Both the position numbers and the translations under genes were made by a program. From Mariprofundus sp. (GTDB lineage: Bacteria > Pseudomonadota > Zetaproteobacteria > Mariprofundales > Mariprofundaceae), in the NCBI GenBank assembly GCA_021772775.1, contig JAJFLH010000025.1, forward strand, positions 38,494 to 102,493: a DNA stretch of 64,000 nucleotides. The letters are read 5' to 3'. Under the pieces are notes generated by a model. That model worked only from the letters and a program-made list of their open reading frames with translations, did not search any database and was not told where the DNA came from. This document shows, piece by piece, positions 27,059 through 35,965 of the stretch. The stretch's first letter is position 1. Each line of letters begins with the position of its first letter.

Positions 27059-28024
27059 ATGTTTACACTACACATCACATCTCCGAAGGCATTGCGTACC
27101 GCCATTACAATCATCATCTGGCTATTGGCTGCGTTGATCATGTCAGCCTGCTCACCACACATAACACCAAGCTCTCAATCCGAGTCTGCTCAACAGCAAG
27201 AAGCATCAAGCCTGACTACCCCTATTCAACAGAAAGCCGAAACACTGACGCCTCCTGCCCCCGCTCAACAGGCTTCGGAAACGGCGTCTAAACTTGCTCC
27301 GGTGGAGATCCTCAATAAAGCTGAAGCAATGAAAGAGAACACAAAGCTTCAAACTCCCCCCATTACCAATGTGCTCCTGAAGAAAAAACTCTTTTTTGCC
27401 TTCATGAAACCCATTGTCATGAATGAAAACAACAAGATTACACAACAGCGTCAAAATATTATTGCGTTAAAGGCCAAAGACCATTTAAGTGATAACGACA
27501 TAGCTGCATTGCAAAGTTTAGTCACCATGTATGGCCTCCGCCTACCGACATCCCCTGATGATAAGTTCTGGGAATCATTACTGAACCGTGTGGATATCAT
27601 TCCAGTAGAATTGGCGCTGGTGCAGGCGGCCAATGAATCGGCCTGGGGCAGATCACACTTTGCTCGTGATGGTAATAACTACTTTGGCCAATGGTGTTTC
27701 CGCAAAGGCTGCGGCATTGTACCAAGGCAGCGTTCAAGCGGAGCCTCACACGAAGTCAGACGTTTTAAGAGTGCTACAGAATCAGTCCACGCTTATATGA
27801 AAAACATCAACACCTCAAAAGCTTATACTGAGCTGAGAAAAATGCGCAGCAACCTGCGCAAACGAAACATCCCCATTCATGCCGTAATCTTGGCCAATGG
27901 ATTAAAACACTACTCCGAACGCGGCATGGCCTATGTCAAAACCATTCGTGCGATGATTCGCAGCAACCAAAAGTTAATCGATCAAAGCAATGCGATCAAG
28001 CTAGTTCAGGATGATGCCAAATAG
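27059..28024 (+). CDS. Bax-like glucosaminidase-domain lipoprotein
   Basis: Peptidoglycan hydrolase family related to E. coli Bax (LYZ2/glucosaminidase fold). With the start at 27059 the product is 321 residues: a lipoprotein signal (ITIIIWLLAALIMSAC, lipobox MSAC), a Gln/Ala/Ser/Pro-rich linker to about residue 110, then the catalytic domain with VELALVQAANESAWGRSHFA (catalytic Glu in NESAWG), NNYFGQWCFRKGCG and the substrate-binding YMKNINTSKAYTELRKMR region. The frame stays open to 26885 but those residues would bury the signal. No ribosome-binding site is clear. The 3' end overlaps convergent dnaQ by 29 bases. Confidence 0.85.
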   Translation: MFTLHITSPKALRTAITIIIWLLAALIMSACSPHITPSSQSESAQQQEASSLTTPIQQKAETLTPPAPAQQASETASKLAPVEILNKAEAMKENTKLQTPPITNVLLKKKLFFAFMKPIVMNENNKITQQRQNIIALKAKDHLSDNDIAALQSLVTMYGLRLPTSPDDKFWESLLNRVDIIPVELALVQAANESAWGRSHFARDGNNYFGQWCFRKGCGIVPRQRSSGASHEVRRFKSATESVHAYMKNINTSKAYTELRKMRSNLRKRNIPIHAVILANGLKHYSERGMAYVKTIRAMIRSNQKLIDQSNAIKLVQDDAK

Positions 28025-28739
28025 ACTTGCCGTCACTCTCTTTATGGATGCGCTGCATCATTGAAAAGTGTGCTTCATGTTCATGATCTTCAATCGGCAA
28101 AGGCTTTCGTTTCATCATATTGGCCGTTTCAGTCTGCTCATCACGACCACGAGACTGCTCTGGAAGCTGCACAAAACTGGAGGCGGGAAGACTGGGAATA
28201 TCCATACCTAAGGAAAATTGACGCCCACCAGTCATGCCCAAATACACTTCTGCCAACAACTCCGAATCAAGCAGTGCGCCATGCAGATCACGATGACCAC
28301 GTTCAACATCATAACGGTCACACAAGGCATCAAGGTTATTTCTCTGGTTGGGATGTTTCTTACGCGCAAATGCAAGTGTATCAATCACCTGCACATTTTG
28401 AATATTATCAAAGCCATGCAGCTGCAGTTCATTCATAATAAAACCCAAATCGAATGAGGCATTATGAATCACCAGTGTTGCGCCCTCAATAAAATCAAGA
28501 AAGCTCTGAGCTATCGCTTTAAATGTAGGTGCATTTTTTACTTTGGCATTATCAATACCATGAATACGCACCACTTCAGCGGGAATATCCCGTTCAGGAT
28601 TAATGTACTTATGGAAAACATGTTGTTCACCAGAAAGTACTTTTCGATTCAGCACTTCAATCGCACCAATCTCAACCATCCGATCACCCTTCATCGGTGA
28701 AAGACCCGTCGTTTCTGTATCTAACATGATTAATCGCAT
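27996..28739 (-). CDS. dnaQ: DNA polymerase III epsilon subunit (3'-5' exonuclease)
   Basis: Proofreading subunit of the replicative polymerase. The 247-residue protein begins MRLIMLDTETTGLSPMKGDR (Exo I: DxE) and has MVEIGAIEV, Exo II in LVIHNASFDLGFIMNELQL, and Exo III HRDLHGALLDSELLAEVYLGM (H-x4-D). A C-terminal tail of about 60 residues would bind the alpha subunit. The product starts right at the family N-terminus, and a -10 TATAAT lies five bases before the ATG, implying a leaderless message with no ribosome-binding site. The last 29 bases overlap the convergent Bax-like gene. Confidence 0.97.
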   Translation of the reverse strand: MRLIMLDTETTGLSPMKGDRMVEIGAIEVLNRKVLSGEQHVFHKYINPERDIPAEVVRIHGIDNAKVKNAPTFKAIAQSFLDFIEGATLVIHNASFDLGFIMNELQLHGFDNIQNVQVIDTLAFARKKHPNQRNNLDALCDRYDVERGHRDLHGALLDSELLAEVYLGMTGGRQFSLGMDIPSLPASSFVQLPEQSRGRDEQTETANMMKRKPLPIEDHEHEAHFSMMQRIHKESDGKSIWHHPELA

Positions 28740-28744
28740 GCGAC

Positions 28745-28772
28745 ATTATAACCTGCGATCTTTTTCTGCCAA
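28745..28772 (-). promoter_or_regulatory. Sigma70-type promoter of dnaQ, abutting the start codon
   Basis: On the minus strand TTGGCA (28772-28767), a 16-base spacer, then TATAAT (28750-28745), then GTCGC and the dnaQ ATG (28739). The expected transcription start, 6-7 bases after the -10, falls on or next to the A of the ATG. Confidence 0.7.
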
Positions 28773-28857
28773 TGATTATAAAACAAACAACTGCGACACC
28801 AACATCTCTATTACATAGATGCTGGTTTCCCTCATCAGGAATCAGCTATGAGGGCTG

Positions 28858-29595
28858 TTAAGCCGGTTTTACTGCAAACCCCAAATAATTGACTGAAAGA
28901 TCATCCGAGAGTGTAAAGTGATCGGTGAGCATGGCGTAACTCAAACCACGCAAATCTTTGATATCCAGATCAGCCGCTCGTAGCGCCCCGTTCATTTCCG
29001 ATGGCTTAATAAATTTAGCGTATTCATGTGTACCCTTTGGCAACCATCCAAGCACATACTCCGCCCCCAAAATTGCCTTCATATAGGATACAGGATTACG
29101 GTTTAAGGTCGCAAAAAAGAAGTGACCACCGGGTTTAATCATCGATGCACAAGCAGCCACAGTACGCGGCACATCAGGCACATGCTCCAGAACTTCAAGA
29201 CAAGTTACAGCATCATAATATCCGGCATGAGTTTCTGCCCAAATTTCAGCATCATTTTCAACATACTCGACGGCCACACCAGATTGCTCACTGTGCAACC
29301 GGGCTATATTCAGCGCCTTAGGTGAACGATCAATGCCTGTCACGTCAGCACCTCGTGAGGACATACCTTCAGCCAACAGGCCTCCACCACAACCAACATC
29401 GAGAATCGTGGCACTCTTTATATCAATCTGGCGCGCAATATAATCAAGCCTGAGTGGGTTAATTCGATGCAATGGTTTGAACTTACCCTTCGGATCCCAC
29501 CACTCTTCAGCCATAGCCTCAAATTTGGCAATCTCTTCTGGATCAAAGTTTTTCTGTGACTGAAAGTGTTGCTCTGTCTGCATAGGCGAAAGCAT
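28858..29595 (-). CDS. ubiG: Ubiquinone biosynthesis O-methyltransferase
   Basis: SAM-dependent enzyme catalysing both O-methylations of ubiquinone biosynthesis. Family N-terminal motif DPEEIAKFEAMAEEWWDPKG, then KFKPLHRINPLRLDYI, SAM-binding site LDVGCGGGLLAEGMSSRGA then DVTGIDRS, and CLEVLEHVPD. The 245-residue length with a start at 29595 is normal; the frame extends to 29634, and an ATG at 29583 is also possible, none with a strong ribosome-binding site. A ubiquinone pathway fits an aerobic proteobacterium. dnaQ lies 119 bases downstream on the same strand. Confidence 0.95.
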   Translation of the reverse strand: MLSPMQTEQHFQSQKNFDPEEIAKFEAMAEEWWDPKGKFKPLHRINPLRLDYIARQIDIKSATILDVGCGGGLLAEGMSSRGADVTGIDRSPKALNIARLHSEQSGVAVEYVENDAEIWAETHAGYYDAVTCLEVLEHVPDVPRTVAACASMIKPGGHFFFATLNRNPVSYMKAILGAEYVLGWLPKGTHEYAKFIKPSEMNGALRAADLDIKDLRGLSYAMLTDHFTLSDDLSVNYLGFAVKPA

Positions 29596-29691
29596 GTCTA
29601 CCCACCCAGATAATGGCAAGTCCTGAATGCGCATGGCATAGATATTGCTGTAGCTCTGAGTAATAACTTTGAAGGTTTAAGGGAGAGTCTT

Positions 29692-30903
29692 ATGTCGAAT
29701 GAAATCATCATTGGTCGTCAACCCATTTTTGATCGTGACTACCGGGTAGCAGCCTATGAGCTTTTATACCGCAATTCAGACTCGGCTGAAAATGCTGCGA
29801 TGACAGCTCAAGTGGTGGTTAACACGCTCATTGACCTTGGACTGGACAATGTAGCCGGTTCATTGCCTGTATTTTTCAATATTGATGAGACATTCCTACT
29901 CAACGAAACCGAGCTCACACAAGCCCTGCCACCTGAACTGGTCTATTTTGAAATCTTAGAAACGGTACGCCCCACAGCAGAGGTTTTAGCAGCCTGCCAA
30001 AATCTGAAAGATAAAGGTTATAAACTGGCACTAGACGATGCTATAAATATAGAAAGTGTACGGCCATTCATCGAGTATCTGGATGTGCTCAAAATTGATT
30101 GGATGCTAGCAGAAAACCCAGCCTCTATTGTGAAAGAATTTCGACGCTACCCTGTCAAATTCTTGGCTGAGAAAGTTGACAGCTATGAAGGCATGGAAGC
30201 AGCCAAACAACTGAACCTTGATTTTTATCAGGGATATTTCTTCTGTAAACCGGACACCGTTTCTGGCACCAAACCACCTGAATCACGCATGTCTATTCTT
30301 CGCGCCATGCAACAAGCTCTCATGGCCACCTCTATTGATGAGATGTTTGCTGTCGTACGCCAGGATGTCACATTATCGTATCGATTACTCAAATACATCA
30401 ACTCTGCCGCCTTTGGTTTAAAACGCGAAGTGCAATCCATTGAGCAGGCTTTAAGCCTATTAGGCTTAAAGAATATTCGCCGCTGGCTAACCCTGCTGAC
30501 CATGACATCGCTAGGTGAAAACAAACCGCCAGAACTGATTCGTCAAGCCTTGTGGCGAGCTCGCTTCCTTGAAGCACTGGCCAGACACACCGGTGAAGAT
30601 GTCATTGATGATGATTTCATGATGGGGCTGTTTTCTATTCTGGATGCGCTACTGGATTGCTCCATGCAGGATTCATTGAAAGAGATCAATCTGATGGATC
30701 ATGTGCACGATGGGCTAGTTGACCTCGAGTCCTCCATGGGTAGAAAGTTAGCTCTATCATTTGCTATTGAGCAGGGAGATTGGGACTTTATCAAAGATTA
30801 TACTGATGATGGTCGTCGCATATCTTATACCGATCTCACGCGCCATCAGGTGGAAGCTATGCACTGGGCAGACGATCAAATGGCAGCCTTAACATCGCTG
30901 TAA
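29692..30903 (+). CDS. EAL-like/HDOD signalling protein (YuxH family)
   Basis: The 403-residue cytoplasmic protein has an N-terminal EAL-like domain (about 1-195; IIGRQPIFDRDYRVAAYELL) in which the EAL triad is ELL and catalytic residues appear incomplete, followed by an HDOD domain (about 200-390; TLSYRLLKYINSAAFGLKRE then VQSIEQALSLLGLKNIRRWL). Such proteins bind or respond to c-di-GMP without hydrolysing it, and act in motility or biofilm control in other bacteria. GGGAG lies ten bases before the ATG at 29692. It is divergent from ubiG. A 14-base perfect palindrome (CACCTTAAAAGGTG, 30908-30921) follows the stop codon. Confidence 0.93.
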   Translation: MSNEIIIGRQPIFDRDYRVAAYELLYRNSDSAENAAMTAQVVVNTLIDLGLDNVAGSLPVFFNIDETFLLNETELTQALPPELVYFEILETVRPTAEVLAACQNLKDKGYKLALDDAINIESVRPFIEYLDVLKIDWMLAENPASIVKEFRRYPVKFLAEKVDSYEGMEAAKQLNLDFYQGYFFCKPDTVSGTKPPESRMSILRAMQQALMATSIDEMFAVVRQDVTLSYRLLKYINSAAFGLKREVQSIEQALSLLGLKNIRRWLTLLTMTSLGENKPPELIRQALWRARFLEALARHTGEDVIDDDFMMGLFSILDALLDCSMQDSLKEINLMDHVHDGLVDLESSMGRKLALSFAIEQGDWDFIKDYTDDGRRISYTDLTRHQVEAMHWADDQMAALTSL

Positions 30904-30985
30904 TAGCCACCTTAAAAGGTGTGAATAATCGCGTCTAATTTACAGGCCTTTTCACTAGCTGATTAATCACTGCTAGTCTGCCCGC

Positions 30986-31909
30986 ATGTTTGGGCAAATT
31001 GTATTAACACGAATATTACAGGCCATTCCGACACTGCTCGGCGTGGCTACGCTGGTGTTCTTTTTACTACATTTGGTTCCGGGTGACCCCGTTGATGCCC
31101 TGCTTGGCGAAACGGCCATGCCGGCTGATCGTGAAGCGTTGCGCATAGCTCTGCATCTGGATCAACCCATTCTCTATCAATATGGCAGCTATCTATCCGG
31201 CCTCTTCTCTGGCGACTGGGGAACCAGTCTTGTTGACCATCGCCCTGTGCTGGAACGTATTATTGAGCGTGTACCTGCGACGACCCAACTCGCACTGGTC
31301 AGCCTTCTACTTGCTGTCGTGTTAGCTCTACCACTAGGTTATTGGGCCGCTCGCCATGCAGGGAAATCACAGGATGTTGCAGCCATGGGCTTTTCACTTA
31401 TCGGTGTTTCCATCCCCAACTTCTGGTTAGGGCCCATACTAATGCTCATCTTTGCAGTCGGCTTAGGTTGGCTGCCTGTCTCCGGCATGGATCAACCAGG
31501 CTCAATGATTCTGCCCGCTATCACTCTGGGCACTGCTTTAGCTGCAATATTATCTCGCATGGCACGATCATCCTGGTTGGAAGCTATGAGCATGGATGCC
31601 ACACGCACTGCCCGCGCATTCGGTATTTCAGAGCAACGCATCTGGTGGCGACATGCAGCACGACTGGCGGCCGTACCGGTGGTAACCATGTTCGCACTGC
31701 AATTGGGTGCGGTCTTGGGCGGCGCAGTGATCACCGAAACCGTATTCGACTGGCCGGGCCTGGGCCTTTTGACCATCGAAGCGATTCAACGCCGTGATTA
31801 TCCTCTTGTGCAGGGATGTGTGCTGATCATCGCCTCCTTTTATGTCTTAGCCAATCTGGCAGCAGACCTGCTCGGTTTATGGCTTGATCCGAGGCAACGC
31901 AATGTCTAA
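30986..31909 (+). CDS. ABC transporter permease, DppB/OppB type
   Basis: Inner-membrane permease of the peptide/nickel transporter class. The 307-residue product starts MFGQIVLTRILQAIPTLLGV then ATLVFFLLHLVPGDPVD (DppB hallmark), has six membrane helices and the EAA-type loop EQRIWWRHAARLAAVPVVTM and ITETVFDWPGLGLLTIEAIQ. No ribosome-binding site; a TGCTAGTCT element six bases from the ATG could be a -10, making it another leaderless candidate. The second permease gene overlaps the end. No ATPase or solute-binding protein gene is adjacent, so the pair depends on distant partners. Confidence 0.92.
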   Translation: MFGQIVLTRILQAIPTLLGVATLVFFLLHLVPGDPVDALLGETAMPADREALRIALHLDQPILYQYGSYLSGLFSGDWGTSLVDHRPVLERIIERVPATTQLALVSLLLAVVLALPLGYWAARHAGKSQDVAAMGFSLIGVSIPNFWLGPILMLIFAVGLGWLPVSGMDQPGSMILPAITLGTALAAILSRMARSSWLEAMSMDATRTARAFGISEQRIWWRHAARLAAVPVVTMFALQLGAVLGGAVITETVFDWPGLGLLTIEAIQRRDYPLVQGCVLIIASFYVLANLAADLLGLWLDPRQRNV

Positions 31910-32708
31910 ATCAAGCCTGAAGCTGGTGCTCTTCTGCCTCTCCCTACCTGTGCTGGTGTTACTGCTGGCGCTATTCAATGGATTAGACGGCCATGCCATT
32001 GATCTCGATGCGGTACTAACAGGCATGAATTCCTCTCATCTGTTAGGCACCGATGCACTAGGACGCGATGTGCTCGCAAGACTTTCAGAGGGCCTGCAAC
32101 TATCACTCAGCGTCGGTATTACCGTAGTACTTCTGGGCGGCATGATTGGCATCAGTATTGGTATGCTGGCGGGCTGGATTGGCGGCTGGCTCGATGCATT
32201 GCTGATGCGCTTCGCTGACATAGTGCTCTCTTTCCCCGGCATTTTATTGGCCATTGCACTTGCCGCCATGCTCGGCCCCGGTGTTGAAAATCTAGTCTTA
32301 GCACTGGTTGCAGTCGGTTGGGTCGGTTTTGCACGCCTATCCAGAGTGCAGGTATTATCATTTAAATCGGTACCATTTGTAGAAGCAGCTATCGCCAATG
32401 GTTCAAGCGCTCCCTATATCGCCATTCGTCACCTCTTACCTAATATAGCTGCACCACTATTAATCGAAGCGAGTTTCGGGCTGGCTGCCGTCATTATCGG
32501 TGAAGCCGGTTTATCTTTCCTTGGCGTAGGCGTGCAACCCCCTGATGCATCACTGGGCACGATGATTCGAGAGGGCACACGATTGATGCTGGTCTCACCT
32601 GCTTTAGTAATTTGGCCGGGGCTCGTCTTATTCTCATTGGTCATGGCAGTAAACTTGCTCGGAGATGCACTACGCGATAAACTGGATGTACGCATGGACA
32701 GTAAATAA
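31902..32708 (+). CDS. ABC transporter permease, DppC/OppC type
   Basis: Second membrane subunit of the same transporter. The 268-residue product has the DppC landmarks HLLGTDALGRDVLARLSEGL, the EAA loop NGSSAPYIAIRHLLPNIAAP and VIIGEAGLSFLGVGVQPPDA then SLGTMIREGTRL. The ATG at 31902 lies nine bases after GAGG and overlaps the preceding permease by eight bases. The longer frame from 31884 is not supported. Substrate cannot be predicted from permeases alone (peptides, nickel and other solutes are all known). Confidence 0.92.
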   Translation: MSKSSLKLVLFCLSLPVLVLLLALFNGLDGHAIDLDAVLTGMNSSHLLGTDALGRDVLARLSEGLQLSLSVGITVVLLGGMIGISIGMLAGWIGGWLDALLMRFADIVLSFPGILLAIALAAMLGPGVENLVLALVAVGWVGFARLSRVQVLSFKSVPFVEAAIANGSSAPYIAIRHLLPNIAAPLLIEASFGLAAVIIGEAGLSFLGVGVQPPDASLGTMIREGTRLMLVSPALVIWPGLVLFSLVMAVNLLGDALRDKLDVRMDSK

Positions 32709-32739
32709 GCCGAGCAAACGCTAAGAGGACAATGAATAT

Positions 32740-34875
32740 ATGCAAAATGACAGCATTGAGTTTTTTGAAGTATTCCCATGGAACAGCAATTTTGAAACTG
32801 GCATTGCAGTCATTGATGAACAACACAAACAGCTGGTCCACCTGTTAAACCAGTTGGCAGCACATCTGGCACACCAATCTGATCCCATCACGTTAAATCT
32901 GGTTTTTGACGAACTGGCAACCTATGCTGACCACCACTTCAAGACAGAAGAGGCCATTTGGCAGCCCTATTTCATTGAAGACCCCTGGTTTAAGAGTCAT
33001 CAGCACACACATAGTACATTCATATCCAATGTGCTTGAATTAAAGAGTGAAGAGAGCTCAAAATCTTTGGATGAAGTGGTAGAAGATATATTAAAATTTC
33101 TGACTCACTGGTTAGCCTATCATATTCTCGACAGTGACAAACGTATGGCCAAAACAATACAAGCCATCGATTCTGGCCTCTCATTGGATCAATCAAAAAA
33201 ACATGCCGATAATGAGATGAGTGGCTCTATGAAACTACTCATTGACACCGTACTTTCGATGTATGACAGCCTTTCATCTCGCACACTCGATCTGATGAGA
33301 GAAAGAGCCGAACGCAGTCGGATAGAGGCCGCACTGAAAGAGAGTGAAAAGCAGGAGAAGGGCTTTTCTGATGCAGTGATGAATATTGTGCCCGGTCTGC
33401 TCTACCTCTTTGATGATAAGCTGCGTCTGGTTCGATGGAATACAAAGCTCAGTGAATTGACCGGCTACTCTGCTGATGAACTGGCCAACAAACATTTGGT
33501 GGAATTCTTCCAACAGGACGATCATGAGGAGATTCTCAACGATCTCAAATCTATTGATCAGGGTGATAAAGTAGAGGGGGAGAAAAAACTCCTTAGTAAA
33601 GATGGTTCTTTAACCCCATGCCTGTTTACTGCTGTTCCGTTAAAGATTGATGATAAAAGATACACATCCGGCATTGCCATCGACATTTCAGATCGCAAGC
33701 TCGCAGAAGAAGCTTTACTGAAGAGTCAGGAGCAATTTTACCAGGCACAAAAAATGGAGGCTGTTGGTACGCTGGTTGGTGGCATCGCCCATGATTTCAA
33801 CAATATGCTGGCAGGCATTACGGGCAACCTTTATCTGGCTAAAAAGCGTACTCAAGAGATGCCTGATGTCGTGCAAAAGCTCACCGATGTTGAAGAGCTC
33901 TCCTTTCGTGCCTCTGATATGATCAGACAGCTACTTACCTTTGCCCGCAAGGGTGAAGTCTCCATGACCCAGTTACCATTCAACCCTTTCATCAAAGAGA
34001 CACTCAAATTCCTCAGCACATCAATACCTGAAAATATCGACATTCATCAATCAATTTCCAACGAGGAGATGCAGGTCACTGGAAATATCACCCAACTTCA
34101 TCAGGTACTGATGAATTTAATCAATAACGCTCGTGATGCAGTTGAGTCTGTAAAAAGTCCGGCGATCACCATCAAGCTGGCAACATTCCATCCAACAGAG
34201 GCGTATCTTAAGCAGAAGAAACATTTTAAACCCGGCCATTATGCCCATCTGAGTATTGAAGATAACGGCTGTGGCATTCCCGAACATCAGCTTGATCATC
34301 TGTTTGAACCCTTCTTCACTACCAAAGAGGAAGGCAAAGGCACCGGACTTGGACTAGCCATGGTATTTGGTTCAATCAAAACCCACCGTGGTTTTGTCGA
34401 AGTGGAAAGCGCTGAAGGCAACGGCTCAAGCTTTCACGTTTATATCCCATTAGTAAAATCAAAAGAGACTGTCTCCAGCGCCACACCATCGAAAGTGATT
34501 GAAGGCAATGGTGAGACCATTCTTATCGTTGACGACAACAATGCCGTACGGCGCAGTAGCAAGGAGATCCTGGAGAGCCTGAACTATAGGGTGATAGAAG
34601 CCTCTGATGGCTTGGCAGCCATTGAACTATTCTGCTCCAGACAATCTGAGATTTCACTGATTATGATCGACTTGGTCATGCCAAAGCTTGGTGGTGTGGA
34701 AGCCATCAATCAGATCAAAAAAATTGTCCCCGATATCAAAGTCATCTTTTCGACTGGATATGATAAAGGTGAATTTTTCAAAGATAAAACGCTCAGCGAT
34801 CAATACACCATCCTCTCCAAGCCTCACAATATTGAGAAACTCAGCAAAACCATCAGAGATCAGCTCATAAGCTAA
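32740..34875 (+). CDS. Hemerythrin-fused hybrid histidine kinase
   Basis: The 711-residue cytoplasmic protein has a bacteriohemerythrin domain (about 5-140) with di-iron ligands in [30 protein letters not shown] and [12 protein letters not shown] coiled coil follows, then PAS (about 205-325), HisKA ([19 protein letters not shown], about 345), HATPase ([31 protein letters not shown]) and a receiver ([30 protein letters not shown]). The O2-binding hemerythrin domain makes it a candidate oxygen or redox sensor. Its HisKA-HATPase-REC core is closely related to the kinase at 58831-61482. No output regulator is adjacent. Confidence 0.93.
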   Translation: MQNDSIEFFEVFPWNSNFETGIAVIDEQHKQLVHLLNQLAAHLAHQSDPITLNLVFDELATYADHHFKTEEAIWQPYFIEDPWFKSHQHTHSTFISNVLELKSEESSKSLDEVVEDILKFLTHWLAYHILDSDKRMAKTIQAIDSGLSLDQSKKHADNEMSGSMKLLIDTVLSMYDSLSSRTLDLMRERAERSRIEAALKESEKQEKGFSDAVMNIVPGLLYLFDDKLRLVRWNTKLSELTGYSADELANKHLVEFFQQDDHEEILNDLKSIDQGDKVEGEKKLLSKDGSLTPCLFTAVPLKIDDKRYTSGIAIDISDRKLAEEALLKSQEQFYQAQKMEAVGTLVGGIAHDFNNMLAGITGNLYLAKKRTQEMPDVVQKLTDVEELSFRASDMIRQLLTFARKGEVSMTQLPFNPFIKETLKFLSTSIPENIDIHQSISNEEMQVTGNITQLHQVLMNLINNARDAVESVKSPAITIKLATFHPTEAYLKQKKHFKPGHYAHLSIEDNGCGIPEHQLDHLFEPFFTTKEEGKGTGLGLAMVFGSIKTHRGFVEVESAEGNGSSFHVYIPLVKSKETVSSATPSKVIEGNGETILIVDDNNAVRRSSKEILESLNYRVIEASDGLAAIELFCSRQSEISLIMIDLVMPKLGGVEAINQIKKIVPDIKVIFSTGYDKGEFFKDKTLSDQYTILSKPHNIEKLSKTIRDQLIS

Positions 34876-34979
34876 ATCGCACAAGAACAAGGCCTCCGTG
34901 ATAAACTGATTCCTAATGAAACACGGTTTTTAATGACATCAGCCGCCCCCCCTCTTAACGTGTCGTGCCGGGGGATATT

Positions 34980-35894
34980 GTGGAGATTTCGAATATAAAC
35001 AAAGAGCTCATTATAGGCTTACATGGATTTGAATTAACGGATCAGGAGCGTGTTTGTTTACGCAGCAAACCTCCTTTGGGTGTTATTCTATTTACGCGTA
35101 ACACGGAAAGCCCAGAGCAAGTCAAAGCATTAATAGCTGAAGTGAGAGCATGTACTGGGCAAGAGACCTGGGCTGCAATTGATGAGGAAGGTGGGCGAGT
35201 CAACCGCATGCCATGGGCTCCCTTTAATCAGCGCCGACATGCTGCCGAATATGGCACCATGTATAGACGTAATGCAGGCAGTGCCATTCAGGCAGTTTAT
35301 CAGGATAACCTCTGCATTGGCGAAGCCCTGAAAGAGCTCGGTTTTACGCACAACTGCGCACCGATACTGGATCTGTTCCATCCTGATGGAGATAGCATTA
35401 TCGGACAGCGTTCGTTTGGTGATCAAATTGAACAGGTAACCGCATTGGCTACAGCCTGTATGCGCGGCCTGCACGATGCCGGCATTGAAGCTGTTGGCAA
35501 ACACTTCCCAGGTCATGGTCGCGCCAATGCTGACTCTCATATTGCTATACCCGAAGTTGATGCACCTCTGATGACCATTTTGAATGAAGCAAAACCCTAT
35601 TCAAAACTAATCCCTGAAGGCTTAAACCACATCATGACCGCCCATGTAGTGTATACGGATACAGTAAAAGATGTCGCAACCCTATCACCATTTTGGGTGC
35701 GCCATGTGCTGCGTGAACGCATTAACTTTTTTGGCCGCATCTGGTCAGATGATCTATGCATGAAAGCTGTTGGAGACGATGTAACACAAGCTGCACAGGC
35801 CGCATTGCAGGCAGGATGTGATGCACTACTGGTGTGTGACCCCAGCGGAGTATCCGATATCTATGCCGCGATGAGTAAATCAGAGCAGCTATAG
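34980..35894 (+). CDS. nagZ: Beta-N-acetylhexosaminidase
   Basis: GH3 enzyme that removes N-acetylglucosamine from anhydro-muropeptides in peptidoglycan recycling. The 304-residue product has AAIDEEGGRVNRM, the signature KHFPGHGRANADSHIAIPEV (catalytic Asp/His loop) and SDDLCMKAV, and VILFTRN. The start is GTG at 34980, five bases after GGGGG; the earlier GTG at 34965 overlaps that element. Length slightly short of the usual 330-340. It stands alone between a kinase and a MoeB-type gene. Cytoplasmic location is expected because no signal is seen. Confidence 0.92.
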   Translation: MEISNINKELIIGLHGFELTDQERVCLRSKPPLGVILFTRNTESPEQVKALIAEVRACTGQETWAAIDEEGGRVNRMPWAPFNQRRHAAEYGTMYRRNAGSAIQAVYQDNLCIGEALKELGFTHNCAPILDLFHPDGDSIIGQRSFGDQIEQVTALATACMRGLHDAGIEAVGKHFPGHGRANADSHIAIPEVDAPLMTILNEAKPYSKLIPEGLNHIMTAHVVYTDTVKDVATLSPFWVRHVLRERINFFGRIWSDDLCMKAVGDDVTQAAQAALQAGCDALLVCDPSGVSDIYAAMSKSEQL

Positions 35895-35965
35895 ATGGAG
35901 CGCTTAAAAAGGATGCTACGTTTTTTTTCACCTCAGAACATATTTAACGATGATTAGGAGTAATG

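Noticed and set aside
30908..30921. Palindrome CACCTTAAAAGGTG after the EAL/HDOD gene
   Set aside because: Short, A+T-centred, no T tract and no gene directly controlled; mentioned only in the neighbouring gene entry.
34876..34936. Weak terminator after the hemerythrin kinase
   Set aside because: CCGTG and CACGG followed by TTTTT, but the loop is over 20 bases and the stem only five, so not listed as a feature.
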